A DNA stretch of 36,517 nt. Origin: Candidatus Zixiibacteriota bacterium (GTDB lineage: Bacteria; Zixibacteria; MSB-5A5; UM-FILTER-46-8). Shown here in pieces: positions 15,902-24,226 of this stretch (its first letter is position 1; each line of letters starts with the position of its first letter). Under the pieces are notes generated by a model. It was not told the origin of the DNA and did not search any database. It worked only from the letters and a program-made list of their open reading frames with translations. The stretch covers positions 1 through 36,517 of the forward strand of contig WJIJ01000042.1 of NCBI GenBank assembly GCA_014730345.1. The letters are read 5' to 3'. The position numbers were made by a program, and so were the translations under genes.

Positions 15902-17767
15902 CTACTTTATCAAACTCATTTTCTTTGTGCTAATTAGATCATTGGTTTCAAGTTTGTAGAAATACACACCAGATGAGTATTTACTGGCATCCCATTCGAA
16001 CGTGTAATTCCCGGCTTCAAGATAGTCATTTACAAGCACATCGATCTTCTGACCTTTCAGGTTATAGACTGTCAGGTTCGTTTGACCCGGCGCCGCGATA
16101 CCAAAGCTGATAGTGGTTACGGCGTTGAAAGGATTGGGATATGATTCATGAAGCGTAGTCTGCGTGGGCAGAATATCGTCCATGTCCGGCAGTCCTAACA
16201 TGGTCTCGCCCCAGGTGCCGAATCCGCTTCTTTGCGGGCCGCCCGGATCGGCAAATGTAAATTCGAAGCAGCAGGTAGTAAGAAAGGATTCAGGGTATTG
16301 TTCAGTTGATACCCCGATTTCAATCGCCGCGTCATAGATATGGTTGGGAATATTCCAAACTTGCATGTAGTAGTAATTATGGAATGTTTCGCCCGGAGCT
16401 AAATTACTCATGCAATATACCGGTTGATCCCAATCATGGTAATAGTTGTAATCGTCGCATCCTCCAATCATAGGTTGTCTCGTGAACCAGATATTGCCAG
16501 CAGGGGGACAACCGATATTTTCTATCCACAATTCCCACATGATAAATCCGCCATGTCTTGGAACAACAGGTGTCAAACAATCGACATTACATGTGAGTTC
16601 TACGCTTGCTTCCCAGCAATCATTTTCCCACCAACAGATGTCATTTGCGATAAAGGCGGCGCCTACTATATCCATATCGGTATCACCCGGGCAATCAGCG
16701 TCAGGTAAATTCGTGGTACAGACTGAATACGCTCCGCGGAAATTGTTATCTACTGTCGTTTTTACTCCGCCTTGAGACCAGTATGCGAGTTCATGGCGAT
16801 ATGCTGATGTGGCAAATATTTTAACCGTCTGATCATCAGGGCAGTTCATATTATCGACGTGCAGGCAATTTGCACCAAGAAAATCGCTGGTTAGAGTCTC
16901 CTGTGTGAAACCTCCATGGCCATTATTAAACCAGCATGTTATGATACCCGCATCCTTAGCACAGGTTACAATATCGAGCGAGTTAGAAGTATCGGGGTCT
17001 ATATTCGCAATTGTCGCGTAATATGCGCCGGTATAATCCGCTATCAAAAGGACCTCATTAAAACGGTTGGAACCTTCGTTGTAGAAGATACTCACTTTAT
17101 TCCCATAGTATGCCGTAGCAACAATATCATTGTCGCCATCGCCGTCAATATCTCCTGCAGTAACGCAGACCGGTCCCTGGAAATCATAAGAAACCGTATA
17201 CTTGACAGCAAAACCATCCGCATAGAGCCAGAAAGCGATATCATCGGCATCCTGTGCGCACGATATTAGATCTGCATAACCGTCATTATCTACATCTTTA
17301 AGACACACACTAAATGGACCGTCAAAACCACCTATAAATACATCTGGATTTTGATTTATGTTACCGTTGTTATTGATCCATATTCCGATGGTATCCCGAT
17401 TATATGACGCCGCCGCCATATCAGGAAAGCCATCGTTATTAATGTCTTCGCAATAAATATCGATAACACCTTCAAAAGCGATTTCATCGATATCCCATTG
17501 ATTGTAGCCTGTTAAAGTATAGATACGTATCAAACCATTCCCGGGGCCGGTAAATCCGGCGGCAACTATCTCATCCTGGCCGTCGTTATTTAAATCAGAA
17601 GCCAATACCCTACGGACCCCTACCAGGTTATTATCGATGAAATGTTTTGTCCAGCTTACGGGGTCATCATCGAAGATTGAAAACTGTGACTGATCAGCGT
17701 AAATTTGCTGGTTTAAAAATGCCAAACCTAAAACTACAAGTATTCCTATAAGTATTTGCTTACGCAT
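15902..17767 (-). CDS. Secreted FG-GAP/VCBS-repeat beta-propeller protein with T9SS-type sorting domain
   Basis: A 621-residue exported protein. The signal peptide covers about residues 1-24 (ending 'QQIYA'). At least five calcium-binding-type blade repeats follow, each with an acidic D.N.DG or D.DGD loop: 'DLNNDGQDEIVAA', 'DINNDGFPDMAAA', 'DVDNDGYADLISC', 'DIDGDGDNDIVAT', and a degenerate 'NIDPDTSNSLDIVTC'. This is the integrin-alpha/FG-GAP pattern of a beta-propeller. A Cys-containing beta domain comes next (about 395-515), then the T9SS/FlgD-like domain with YPNPFN at 543-548 and the tail 'KKMSLIK'. A surface or extracellular role in binding or adhesion is plausible, but no substrate can be named. 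GGAG precedes the ATG. A consensus promoter lies about 470 bases upstream, giving an unusually long leader. Confidence 0.9.
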   Translation of the reverse strand: MRKQILIGILVVLGLAFLNQQIYADQSQFSIFDDDPVSWTKHFIDNNLVGVRRVLASDLNNDGQDEIVAAGFTGPGNGLIRIYTLTGYNQWDIDEIAFEGVIDIYCEDINNDGFPDMAAASYNRDTIGIWINNNGNINQNPDVFIGGFDGPFSVCLKDVDNDGYADLISCAQDADDIAFWLYADGFAVKYTVSYDFQGPVCVTAGDIDGDGDNDIVATAYYGNKVSIFYNEGSNRFNEVLLIADYTGAYYATIANIDPDTSNSLDIVTCAKDAGIITCWFNNGHGGFTQETLTSDFLGANCLHVDNMNCPDDQTVKIFATSAYRHELAYWSQGGVKTTVDNNFRGAYSVCTTNLPDADCPGDTDMDIVGAAFIANDICWWENDCWEASVELTCNVDCLTPVVPRHGGFIMWELWIENIGCPPAGNIWFTRQPMIGGCDDYNYYHDWDQPVYCMSNLAPGETFHNYYYMQVWNIPNHIYDAAIEIGVSTEQYPESFLTTCCFEFTFADPGGPQRSGFGTWGETMLGLPDMDDILPTQTTLHESYPNPFNAVTTISFGIAAPGQTNLTVYNLKGQKIDVLVNDYLEAGNYTFEWDASKYSSGVYFYKLETNDLISTKKMSLIK

Positions 17768-18007
17768 TATTACTCCTACTAATTTGTTGAATTTCCTAAT
17801 AAGAAAGTGATCTACCTCTATCGGAATGATGCCTTTTACAGAAACACTTCACCCTTGATAGAGAAGAAACTACGCTTCCCTGCGCCTACGCGGCGAATGC
17901 CATTTCAATCCTTTCGCCGCCCTAATTCTGGCCGATTGTTGAGCCAATAGATGTTCTTATGAGTAAATTTTTAGTCTACCTTGCCATTACCCTCCTTTGT
18001 TAAATCA

Positions 18008-18154
18008 TTAACAGTTTACCAAGCGAACACGCCCACCCTGATATAAGAATTTGGGTAAGTATAGATTGAGATGAAGGAGTTGAATTCCAAAACATCCATG
18101 AAGCCGCCCCCCTCCATCCTTGATTTTAATCTGTAGTTGTCCTGTAACAATCAA
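18008..18154 (-). CDS. Possible 48-residue leader-region ORF, unrecognised
   Basis: A TTG-started frame of 48 codons with GGAGG six bases upstream, within the long leader of the beta-propeller gene. The product would be basic and Gly/Leu-rich ('KIKDGGGRLHGCFG', later 'YQGGRVRLVNC'). It resembles no family I know, lacks a signal peptide, and its base composition (for example a run of G near 18110) differs from neighbours. It may be chance or a decayed repeat. Listed only because the ribosome-binding site is good and the leader otherwise has no explanation. Confidence 0.2.
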   Translation of the reverse strand: MIVTGQLQIKIKDGGGRLHGCFGIQLLHLNLYLPKFLYQGGRVRLVNC

Positions 18155-18241
18155 CTCTTACCTCCAGCCCCGCGATTCAGTTGGAGAATCGCAAGAAAGA
18201 GAGTGTGTATCCGCTAAAATCCATTTTCGCTATGTGTGTCG

Positions 18242-18271
18242 ATTATAGATCCAACACTTGAAAAATGTCAA
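18242..18271 (-). promoter_or_regulatory. Sigma-70-type promoter driving the beta-propeller gene
   Basis: On the minus strand a perfect TTGACA at 18271-18266, an 18-base spacer and a perfect TATAAT at 18247-18242. The expected start is about 18235, some 468 bases before the ATG at 17767. No other minus-strand gene lies between. Confidence 0.7.
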
Positions 18272-18417
18272 GTTAAAAACATGTTAGAATTTCATTTATT
18301 GAGGAATTTATTTCCCGTAATCCCATTCAATATGGGAGAGGCATAAGTTGACTAACACGGTGATATATTCTCCATTAAATGCTCAAAAGTTTTACATTAT
18401 TGCCGATAAATATTGCA

Positions 18418-18435
18418 GATGGAAATGTTTCCATC
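18418..18435. promoter_or_regulatory. Palindrome upstream of the receptor-like membrane protein, possible operator
   Basis: GATGGAAA at 18418-18425, spacer TG, TTTCCATC at 18428-18435: an 8-bp perfect inverted repeat about 48 bases before the ATG at 18484. The size and symmetry suit a dimeric regulator. No function has been shown. Confidence 0.35.
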
Positions 18436-18483
18436 GCAAAGTTTGAACATGCCTATTTGTTTATACCCTTTGGAGGTTAACTG

Positions 18484-20481
18484 ATGAACCAGAAAAGTGT
18501 CAATGTGAAAAGATGGTTAGGTGCCCTGCTTCTGGCCGCCGCGGGGGCAATGACTATCTACATGGCGGTTTCCACCAATTCAGAGATTAGCAAACTGAAC
18601 GATTCGGGTTTGGCCCAGCAGGAGAATTTCGCGGCTACCGTTGATCGTTTGAACAAAGTTACTGAACTGCTCAACAAGATACCCAACACCGAGCACAAAC
18701 ATATTTTGGCTACTTCAAAGGATGAGAAGGAAAGTTTCACCAAGGAACTTACATCCAACCAGAATGAATTGCTCAACCAGATTCATGAACTTGAACGTCT
18801 TCTCGATGAGGAAAACCGCGAATACCTGTATAACGCTAAAGAAGCCATTGCGTTTTTCGCGACTAACAGTATGCAGGTCCAGGAGTACAGTTATAAAGGG
18901 TATAAGAACAGGGCATGGGAGCTTTCACAGAAAGAATCTATCCCGAGCATTGACAAGGCGATGGCGAGCATAGATACACTCCGGGAAAACATTACCGAAG
19001 CGAATTTCGCCAACCAGGAGGAGTTGGAAGAACGGGCGAATGCGCTGAAGGCGGCGGCATACAATAAGCTTTATCTGGTTCTATTTTTCATAGCGGCGGC
19101 TTTTATTTTGTTCCTGGCGGCGAGTTTGAAAAGGCTTACGCAATCGTCGGCCGATTCAAAAACATCCGTACAGGAGCGCTTCCAAAAACAGCAAACGTCG
19201 GATTTCAGCCAGGTTGTTGGCGAACCAAAGAAGATGAGCGAGCAAAAATCCGAACCGGAACCTGAAAGGGCGTCAAATCAAACGGAACAGCAGGATTCAG
19301 TAAACGAGGAAATTAACGATTTTAATACAACCGAGAACCAAACAGTTTTAGACGAGGTGTCAACCGGGATGAATGAAAATTCTTTCTCAGCGAATGACGT
19401 TGAGGCCAAGATAAAGGAAAGGGAAGGGGCGAAAAACCAGATTGATGGTTTGTTGAACCAGGCCGCGGAGCTTTCGGGCAAAACGGATTCCGGCGCTTCC
19501 ACTAATATTAACGACTTCGGAAAAGTTTTTGATAACTCTCTCCAGGTTACCCAGATGTTGAAATCGGTAAGCGATATGTCTACATCATCGGTCGCTGAGT
19601 CCCAGGAAATCGCTATTCGGGTCGCTAAAATAGGGGAATACGAGGTACGTAAACTGGCATCTTGCGCATTGAAAGTCGCCCGTGAAATACAGGGATTGAT
19701 GCTTAATAACTATAACAAAATTATCGCCAGTATACAAGCGGCCCAAAAAGTCGGGCAGGAACTGCAGGGAACTATTGGCAATGTTAAACAGGTTTCCGAG
19801 GTTCTCGAGCAGGCTAAAGGGGCGGATAATATAATCCAATCGCTGGAAACCTATATGAAAGACAATCAAAGCGCGCCCGCCGGTATTCCCTCTATTGAAG
19901 CGCCAACTGTTAGTCAACCCACGGTCCAGCCTACCCAACAGCAACAAGCCCCGCCAGCTCAGCAACCCGCGGCTCAGCCTGAACAACAACAGAAAACTGG
20001 TCCCCAGGAAAGTTCAGGGGGTCCCCTTGATTCAATTCTTGAGTCGGATCCGCCTGCCGCAATTGAGGATTCGCAGGAGCAAACCGGGGAACAGGAGCTT
20101 CAGCAGGAAACTTCACAACAGCAAGCGGAAACTGAAAATACAGGAGAGACAGAGCCTCAAACACAGCAGACCGAAGAGCAAGGTTCCGGCGATGAAGGCG
20201 AAGATGATGATGATTTTCTGGATAGTTTGACTGAAGGCCCCAGGGAATCGCAGGATAAACCAGAAGAACAGACCGTTGAAGAACTCACCGACAGTGATAT
20301 TGAGGAAGCCTTGAATACCAGTCTTGAGGATGATGATGATTCCGACGAGGATGAATCAGGTGATCCTCTTTCGGATATAGAGGAAAGTATAAACAAGCAG
20401 ACTGATGAAAACCTCTTGAATCAGGAAAGCAATGCCAAAGCATCTAAAAATAAAAAAGAGGCAGAATCGGTAGCTAATTAA
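18484..20481 (+). CDS. Two-TM membrane protein with receptor-like helical periplasmic domain and disordered Gln/acidic tail
   Basis: A 665-residue protein of unknown function. TM1 is at about 11-29 and TM2 at about 194-214; between them about 165 mostly helical, charged residues would form a periplasmic helical bundle as in four-helix-bundle chemoreceptor sensors. After TM2 there is no HAMP, kinase or methyl-accepting domain. Instead come a low-complexity charged linker (about 220-340), a helical block (about 365-460), a Gln/Pro-rich stretch (about 475-505) and an acidic tail (about 530-645). The tail repeats a short motif of hydrophobic residue, L, D/S and hydrophobic: 'PLDSILES', 'FLDSLTEG', 'PLSDIEES'. 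GGAGG precedes the ATG. It is a single-gene unit with its own terminator. The design suggests a membrane-anchored scaffold, but this is inference. Confidence 0.85.
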   Translation: MNQKSVNVKRWLGALLLAAAGAMTIYMAVSTNSEISKLNDSGLAQQENFAATVDRLNKVTELLNKIPNTEHKHILATSKDEKESFTKELTSNQNELLNQIHELERLLDEENREYLYNAKEAIAFFATNSMQVQEYSYKGYKNRAWELSQKESIPSIDKAMASIDTLRENITEANFANQEELEERANALKAAAYNKLYLVLFFIAAAFILFLAASLKRLTQSSADSKTSVQERFQKQQTSDFSQVVGEPKKMSEQKSEPEPERASNQTEQQDSVNEEINDFNTTENQTVLDEVSTGMNENSFSANDVEAKIKEREGAKNQIDGLLNQAAELSGKTDSGASTNINDFGKVFDNSLQVTQMLKSVSDMSTSSVAESQEIAIRVAKIGEYEVRKLASCALKVAREIQGLMLNNYNKIIASIQAAQKVGQELQGTIGNVKQVSEVLEQAKGADNIIQSLETYMKDNQSAPAGIPSIEAPTVSQPTVQPTQQQQAPPAQQPAAQPEQQQKTGPQESSGGPLDSILESDPPAAIEDSQEQTGEQELQQETSQQQAETENTGETEPQTQQTEEQGSGDEGEDDDDFLDSLTEGPRESQDKPEEQTVEELTDSDIEEALNTSLEDDDDSDEDESGDPLSDIEESINKQTDENLLNQESNAKASKNKKEAESVAN

Positions 20482-20504
20482 GATAATAATCGTTGTTAAA
20501 TTCG

Positions 20505-20542
20505 AACGAGTCTGGCATGCTTATGTCAGGCTCGTTTTTTTT
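20505..20542 (+). terminator. Intrinsic terminator after the receptor-like membrane protein
   Basis: AACGAG-T-CTGGCAT (20505-20518) pairs with ATGTCAG-G-CTCGTT (20523-20536) with one G:T-type pair and a mismatch, loop GCTT, followed by a T-run to 20542. It lies in the 63-bp convergent gap with the MEMO-AMMECR1 gene. Confidence 0.8.
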
Positions 20543-20544
20543 GA

Positions 20545-22023
20545 TTATTCTTCTTCAAAAATCAATGCTGAAAAACTGTAGATAACGGCGTCATCATCTT
20601 TATAGGCATTCATTGGAAGGCCTGCCTTACGGCATGTCTGCTGTAAAAATGTCTCCCGGTCCCAGCCATAATCAGTGGCTACCTGCGGAAGCAGCAATCC
20701 CCTGTGCATACCTTTTTCAATCATCAGGCCGTCGCGGCCTACCTTTATTTCCTCGAGGTTTTCTACCTTTTCCATTGGAGTTAGAACAGATATTTCCAGG
20801 TGGATATTATCAAGTTCATCGGCTGTGAGCGGATGAAACCGCGGATCGCGCATGGCCGCGGATATCGCGCATTCATGGACAGTTTCATACAAAGGTTTAA
20901 ACGCTTCGGTATAACCGATGCACCCGCGGAGCTGACCGTGCTTGGTAATAGTTACAAATGCGCCGCTTTTAGTTAACAACACCGGGTCATTAATTGTCGG
21001 CGGCAGTGGAGTCGCATTGCCGGCCACAGCGGCGCCGATCGCCTCCCTTGCGATTTTTAGCAATGTCTTCTTCTGCTGTTCATCTAATGTAAACTTCGCC
21101 TTATTCTCCTTCATAACTTCGCCCTTCTTCGGTTTTGAATCCAAATCCGTTATTGCAACCGCCAGGTAGCTTACGACGGATGATTTATCGCCAGTGGCGT
21201 ATCCTGAATCGTAATAATGAAGCCTGTAAGCCCTATCCGCTCCCAGTTGCCGTGATGCCTTTAGTACGGCCGCAACCGCGCTTCCGCCGCAAAACTGGGT
21301 TTTACCGGATTTAAGTTTATTTAAAAATCCAGAATAATCGAGATTGATTATAGATTCAATCCCCGCCTCGTCCATGCTATAAGCCTTCTCCCTGCTGACA
21401 TAATGGGCAAGATCAGTGCTGGCGATCAAAAGAATATTCCTGTTCCGGGATACTTCTACCAGCGCGTCGGCAAGAGCATCTATACTCTTTTCGTCCCGGT
21501 CACCGGTCAATACTGGTACTATTGGAACCCCAGGATGCGAATACTGAATAAACGGCACCTGTACTTCGACACTGTGTTCGCGTATATGAACTTCCTTACG
21601 GAATGTTATACGAGGGGAGAAATTCATCATCTCCCGGGCAATTTCGACTGCTACGGGAGTACTGCCAAGCGGTGTTATATATGCCCCTTCTTTCCATACC
21701 GATGATCCCGTAAATGGTTGGCGGTGGCTGACGCCAACGATGATGATCGCGTCGTACCCCAAACCGGAAATCAGCTTGTAACCATAGGCCGCCGTCTGAC
21801 CCGAATAGATATAGCCCGCATGCGGAACGATTAAAGAGACTATCTTGCCCTCGACCTGAGGTTGATCGGGAACATTTTCCAGCAACTGGTTTATCTTCTG
21901 CTTTAGCCTGTTTTTATCGCCGGGGTAAAACCGCCCGTCAACCGCCGGGTAGCGCGTGGAGCAAAACCCGACAGAATAAATCACTGAAAGAAAAATTATG
22001 ATCAGGGCCGTTAAATTCCGCAT
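20545..22023 (-). CDS. Exported MEMO1-AMMECR1 fusion (AmmeMemoRadiSam proteins B and A)
   Basis: A 492-residue fusion of two proteins usually encoded separately. Residues about 23-295 are the MEMO1 domain, a dioxygenase-like fold; the four metal/active-site positions known in human MEMO1 (H49, H81, H192, C244) correspond to H68 in 'VPHAGYIYSG', H100 in 'VGVSHRQ', H207 in 'STDLAHYVS' and C245 in 'FCGGSAV'. Residues about 310-492 are the AMMECR1 domain with its signature 'LRGCIG' at 365-370. I start at the ATG at 22023 ('MRNLTALIII'), not a TTG 36 bases upstream, because this exposes an N-terminal hydrophobic segment (4-20) typical of a signal peptide. A lipobox is doubtful (residue before C21 is F). 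The third partner, a radical SAM protein, is not in the window. It follows the GH57 gene by 49 bases. Confidence 0.93.
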   Translation of the reverse strand: MRNLTALIIIFLSVIYSVGFCSTRYPAVDGRFYPGDKNRLKQKINQLLENVPDQPQVEGKIVSLIVPHAGYIYSGQTAAYGYKLISGLGYDAIIIVGVSHRQPFTGSSVWKEGAYITPLGSTPVAVEIAREMMNFSPRITFRKEVHIREHSVEVQVPFIQYSHPGVPIVPVLTGDRDEKSIDALADALVEVSRNRNILLIASTDLAHYVSREKAYSMDEAGIESIINLDYSGFLNKLKSGKTQFCGGSAVAAVLKASRQLGADRAYRLHYYDSGYATGDKSSVVSYLAVAITDLDSKPKKGEVMKENKAKFTLDEQQKKTLLKIAREAIGAAVAGNATPLPPTINDPVLLTKSGAFVTITKHGQLRGCIGYTEAFKPLYETVHECAISAAMRDPRFHPLTADELDNIHLEISVLTPMEKVENLEEIKVGRDGLMIEKGMHRGLLLPQVATDYGWDRETFLQQTCRKAGLPMNAYKDDDAVIYSFSALIFEEE

Positions 22024-22072
22024 ACGGTTAATATAAAAACATGCCGGTGGGAATGTCAAATCGATTATGGGG

Positions 22073-24226
22073 CTACTTATGCCGTTCGAATTTTAGCCTG
22101 AAAATTAATTCCTGGCTTTGCCCTGGTTCGAGGTTGAATTTCCACGTTGGCAGAACTACAGAGGATTGATAGACTTTCTCGAATCCGGCCTCAGATAGAG
22201 ATACCGTGTGAATCGGGAAAAGTAAAAGATGCGTGTTTTTTTCGAAGATAAACTTGCACCTCACTCCGAGGTAGATATCCTCAATCGCTATGTTATTGAC
22301 CCCGGGAAGCTCATGAACGCTTGCCAGGTTTCGCGGTTTTATTTCTGAACCTTCTAACATGTAATACCTGTCATCCGACTGACCGTCAAGCATTGCCATG
22401 TTGCACTCCGAACCGAACCATAGCGATACCGGGCGGTCATGGCCGTTGGTGATACGATATTCAGCCAGCAATTCCGGGGAAGAATCATTGACTGTTACAA
22501 CTTTTTGCACAGCAACCGGGCACCATGTATCGCCGACCCACACATGACCATCTCGGGATAGAATTATGCCCGCTTCCTCTTCGCGCTTGTCGATTATAAC
22601 CTCGTATGGCAGTTCAACGAAATCACCCTGCTCCGGATAGGCGCATGATGATATTGAATCTATGGTGGCATGATTGGCGAAGAAATGGTCTACTAAAAAC
22701 GCGCGCTGGTACCAGTCGTATTTTAGATATTTATCAAGCCCTTTTTCTTTGCTGATGACAGCATCCGGATCCTTCGCGCTTTTGCCCTCGCTTTCCCTAC
22801 GGACATTTTCGGTTATCTGCTTATGATATGTTTCTTTTCTCCGGGTCAGCGTATTACAGAAATTATAACTGATATCTTTGAAATCCAGCTCGAAAATACT
22901 TCCACCCCTGGCAGGGGAGAGGTAAGCGTTTATCGATGGCGTTTCAATCAGCACATCCGTAAAGCCGCTTTTATGAAAATCGGCCTCGTTGATGTCCAAC
23001 CATTTACTATCCCCATGGTTGATTTTATCCAGCAATATATCCGCGTTTATCAGGTGTTTGTAAAGCGCGGTGCGCAGGTTATTAAGGTACAAACCTCCGA
23101 AGGTGCCGTGCCAGTAGGCATCATTGCACTGCCCCTTTAATTTTTCATCTATCGCCATGTCGAGGAGAGAGTTTTGGCTGTCATCCAGTTCTCGATTTCC
23201 TATATGTTTGATTTTTTCATCCACCCATATCATTTTCTTGTGAATTCGATTGGATTCGGGATACTTGGCCAGGAAACTCCGCCAGAAACCACCGCGAACA
23301 AATATGGAGTACCTGTCAGCTAAATCATGAGATTCCATTATCTTTTCGAACTCCTGGTATTTCTCCATGGAGTTAACCGGAAGGGACCACTCCATCATCT
23401 CCGCGTAGGACGCGGTCGGAATGTAGACATTTCCTTTCGAGGGCGCCGATTCTAATACATCAATAAACCTCGCCGGTTCGATACTATCGCTCGAATTTAA
23501 AACATCCTCAAAAAACCGGGAAAGCCATTTCCGGCGGTAGCATAAGTCGTTGGTCCCGGGCCATACCCCGAATTTTTCAGCATCGTCGGCATAAACTTGT
23601 ACCGGATTGGCTGAGTTCTCGCAGTAACTGCTTAGATATTCAATCGAAACTTTGCTGTCTTTAAAAGGAATAGCATAACGCAGGAACTTGCTTATCGGAA
23701 ATATCTTTATCGATTTCCCCTGTTCTTCTGTAGTGTAGTAACCATCGAGGTGATAGTCTTCGAGACCTGTATATTTAAAATGAGTATCATCGAGAACCGC
23801 GAATTCAATACCAGCATCCGATAAAGCCAGTGGTAGATGAGGTTCCCATACTCTCTCTGCGAGCCACATTCCCCTTGGATTAAACCCCGTTTTTAATTCA
23901 ATAGCGGAACTTAATTTCTTTATCTGCTCTACCTTGTCGTAATCCGGAATAATAGCGAAAATTGGCTCATAATATCCACCGGAAAGCAATTCGAGCTGTT
24001 GCCGCTGAATCATGGTTTTCATCATCTCGAAATGTTCAGGTTTGTTTTTAATTATCCATTCAAGGAGGATACCCGTGTAATGAAGGCAACACTTGAAATC
24101 GGGGTATGCGAAAAGTGTTTCTAAAAAGGGATGATAACAGCGGTTGTAAGAATCCTCAAATACAAAATCGAAGTTCCCCACCGGCTGATGACAATGCACG
24201 GCGAAGATAAATTTAACAGGGGGCAC
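22073..24226 (-). CDS. Glycoside hydrolase family 57, 4-alpha-glucanotransferase/alpha-amylase type
   Basis: A 717-residue cytoplasmic GH57 enzyme without signal peptide. The family motif 'HCHQPVGNFD' opens the protein at 11-20. The catalytic nucleophile is E124 in 'WLAERVWEP', and the acid/base D214 in 'VYADDAEKFGVWPGT'; these positions match the Thermococcus litoralis 4-alpha-glucanotransferase (E123 and D214). The C-terminal half has the beta-rich DUF1925/DUF1926-type domains of that subfamily ('GGSIFELDFKD', 'SLWFGSECNMAML'). It should transfer or hydrolyse alpha-1,4-glucan segments, in glycogen or maltodextrin metabolism. The start is GTG, overlapping the mlaD stop as TAGTG, so the genes are translationally coupled. 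It is downstream of a PTS EIIA/EIIB pair, which fits carbohydrate control. Confidence 0.93.
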   Translation of the reverse strand: MPPVKFIFAVHCHQPVGNFDFVFEDSYNRCYHPFLETLFAYPDFKCCLHYTGILLEWIIKNKPEHFEMMKTMIQRQQLELLSGGYYEPIFAIIPDYDKVEQIKKLSSAIELKTGFNPRGMWLAERVWEPHLPLALSDAGIEFAVLDDTHFKYTGLEDYHLDGYYTTEEQGKSIKIFPISKFLRYAIPFKDSKVSIEYLSSYCENSANPVQVYADDAEKFGVWPGTNDLCYRRKWLSRFFEDVLNSSDSIEPARFIDVLESAPSKGNVYIPTASYAEMMEWSLPVNSMEKYQEFEKIMESHDLADRYSIFVRGGFWRSFLAKYPESNRIHKKMIWVDEKIKHIGNRELDDSQNSLLDMAIDEKLKGQCNDAYWHGTFGGLYLNNLRTALYKHLINADILLDKINHGDSKWLDINEADFHKSGFTDVLIETPSINAYLSPARGGSIFELDFKDISYNFCNTLTRRKETYHKQITENVRRESEGKSAKDPDAVISKEKGLDKYLKYDWYQRAFLVDHFFANHATIDSISSCAYPEQGDFVELPYEVIIDKREEEAGIILSRDGHVWVGDTWCPVAVQKVVTVNDSSPELLAEYRITNGHDRPVSLWFGSECNMAMLDGQSDDRYYMLEGSEIKPRNLASVHELPGVNNIAIEDIYLGVRCKFIFEKNTHLLLFPIHTVSLSEAGFEKVYQSSVVLPTWKFNLEPGQSQELIFRLKFERHK

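Larger units (their letters stand above)
17768..18483. other. Divergent 716-bp intergenic region
   Basis: No recognisable conserved gene. On the minus strand it holds a consensus promoter (18242-18271), two weak inverted repeats (18172-18192, 7-bp stem; 17890-17896 with 17914-17920, 7-bp arms, 17-base loop), a possible 48-codon reading frame (18008-18154), and a perfect AAAGGAGG (17998-17991) followed by a three-codon frame, ATG GCA AGG TAG. On the plus side are a small hairpin TCCCAT/ATGGGA (18321-18337) and a palindrome at 18418-18435. I see no clear plus-strand promoter for the gene at 18484. Confidence 0.7.
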
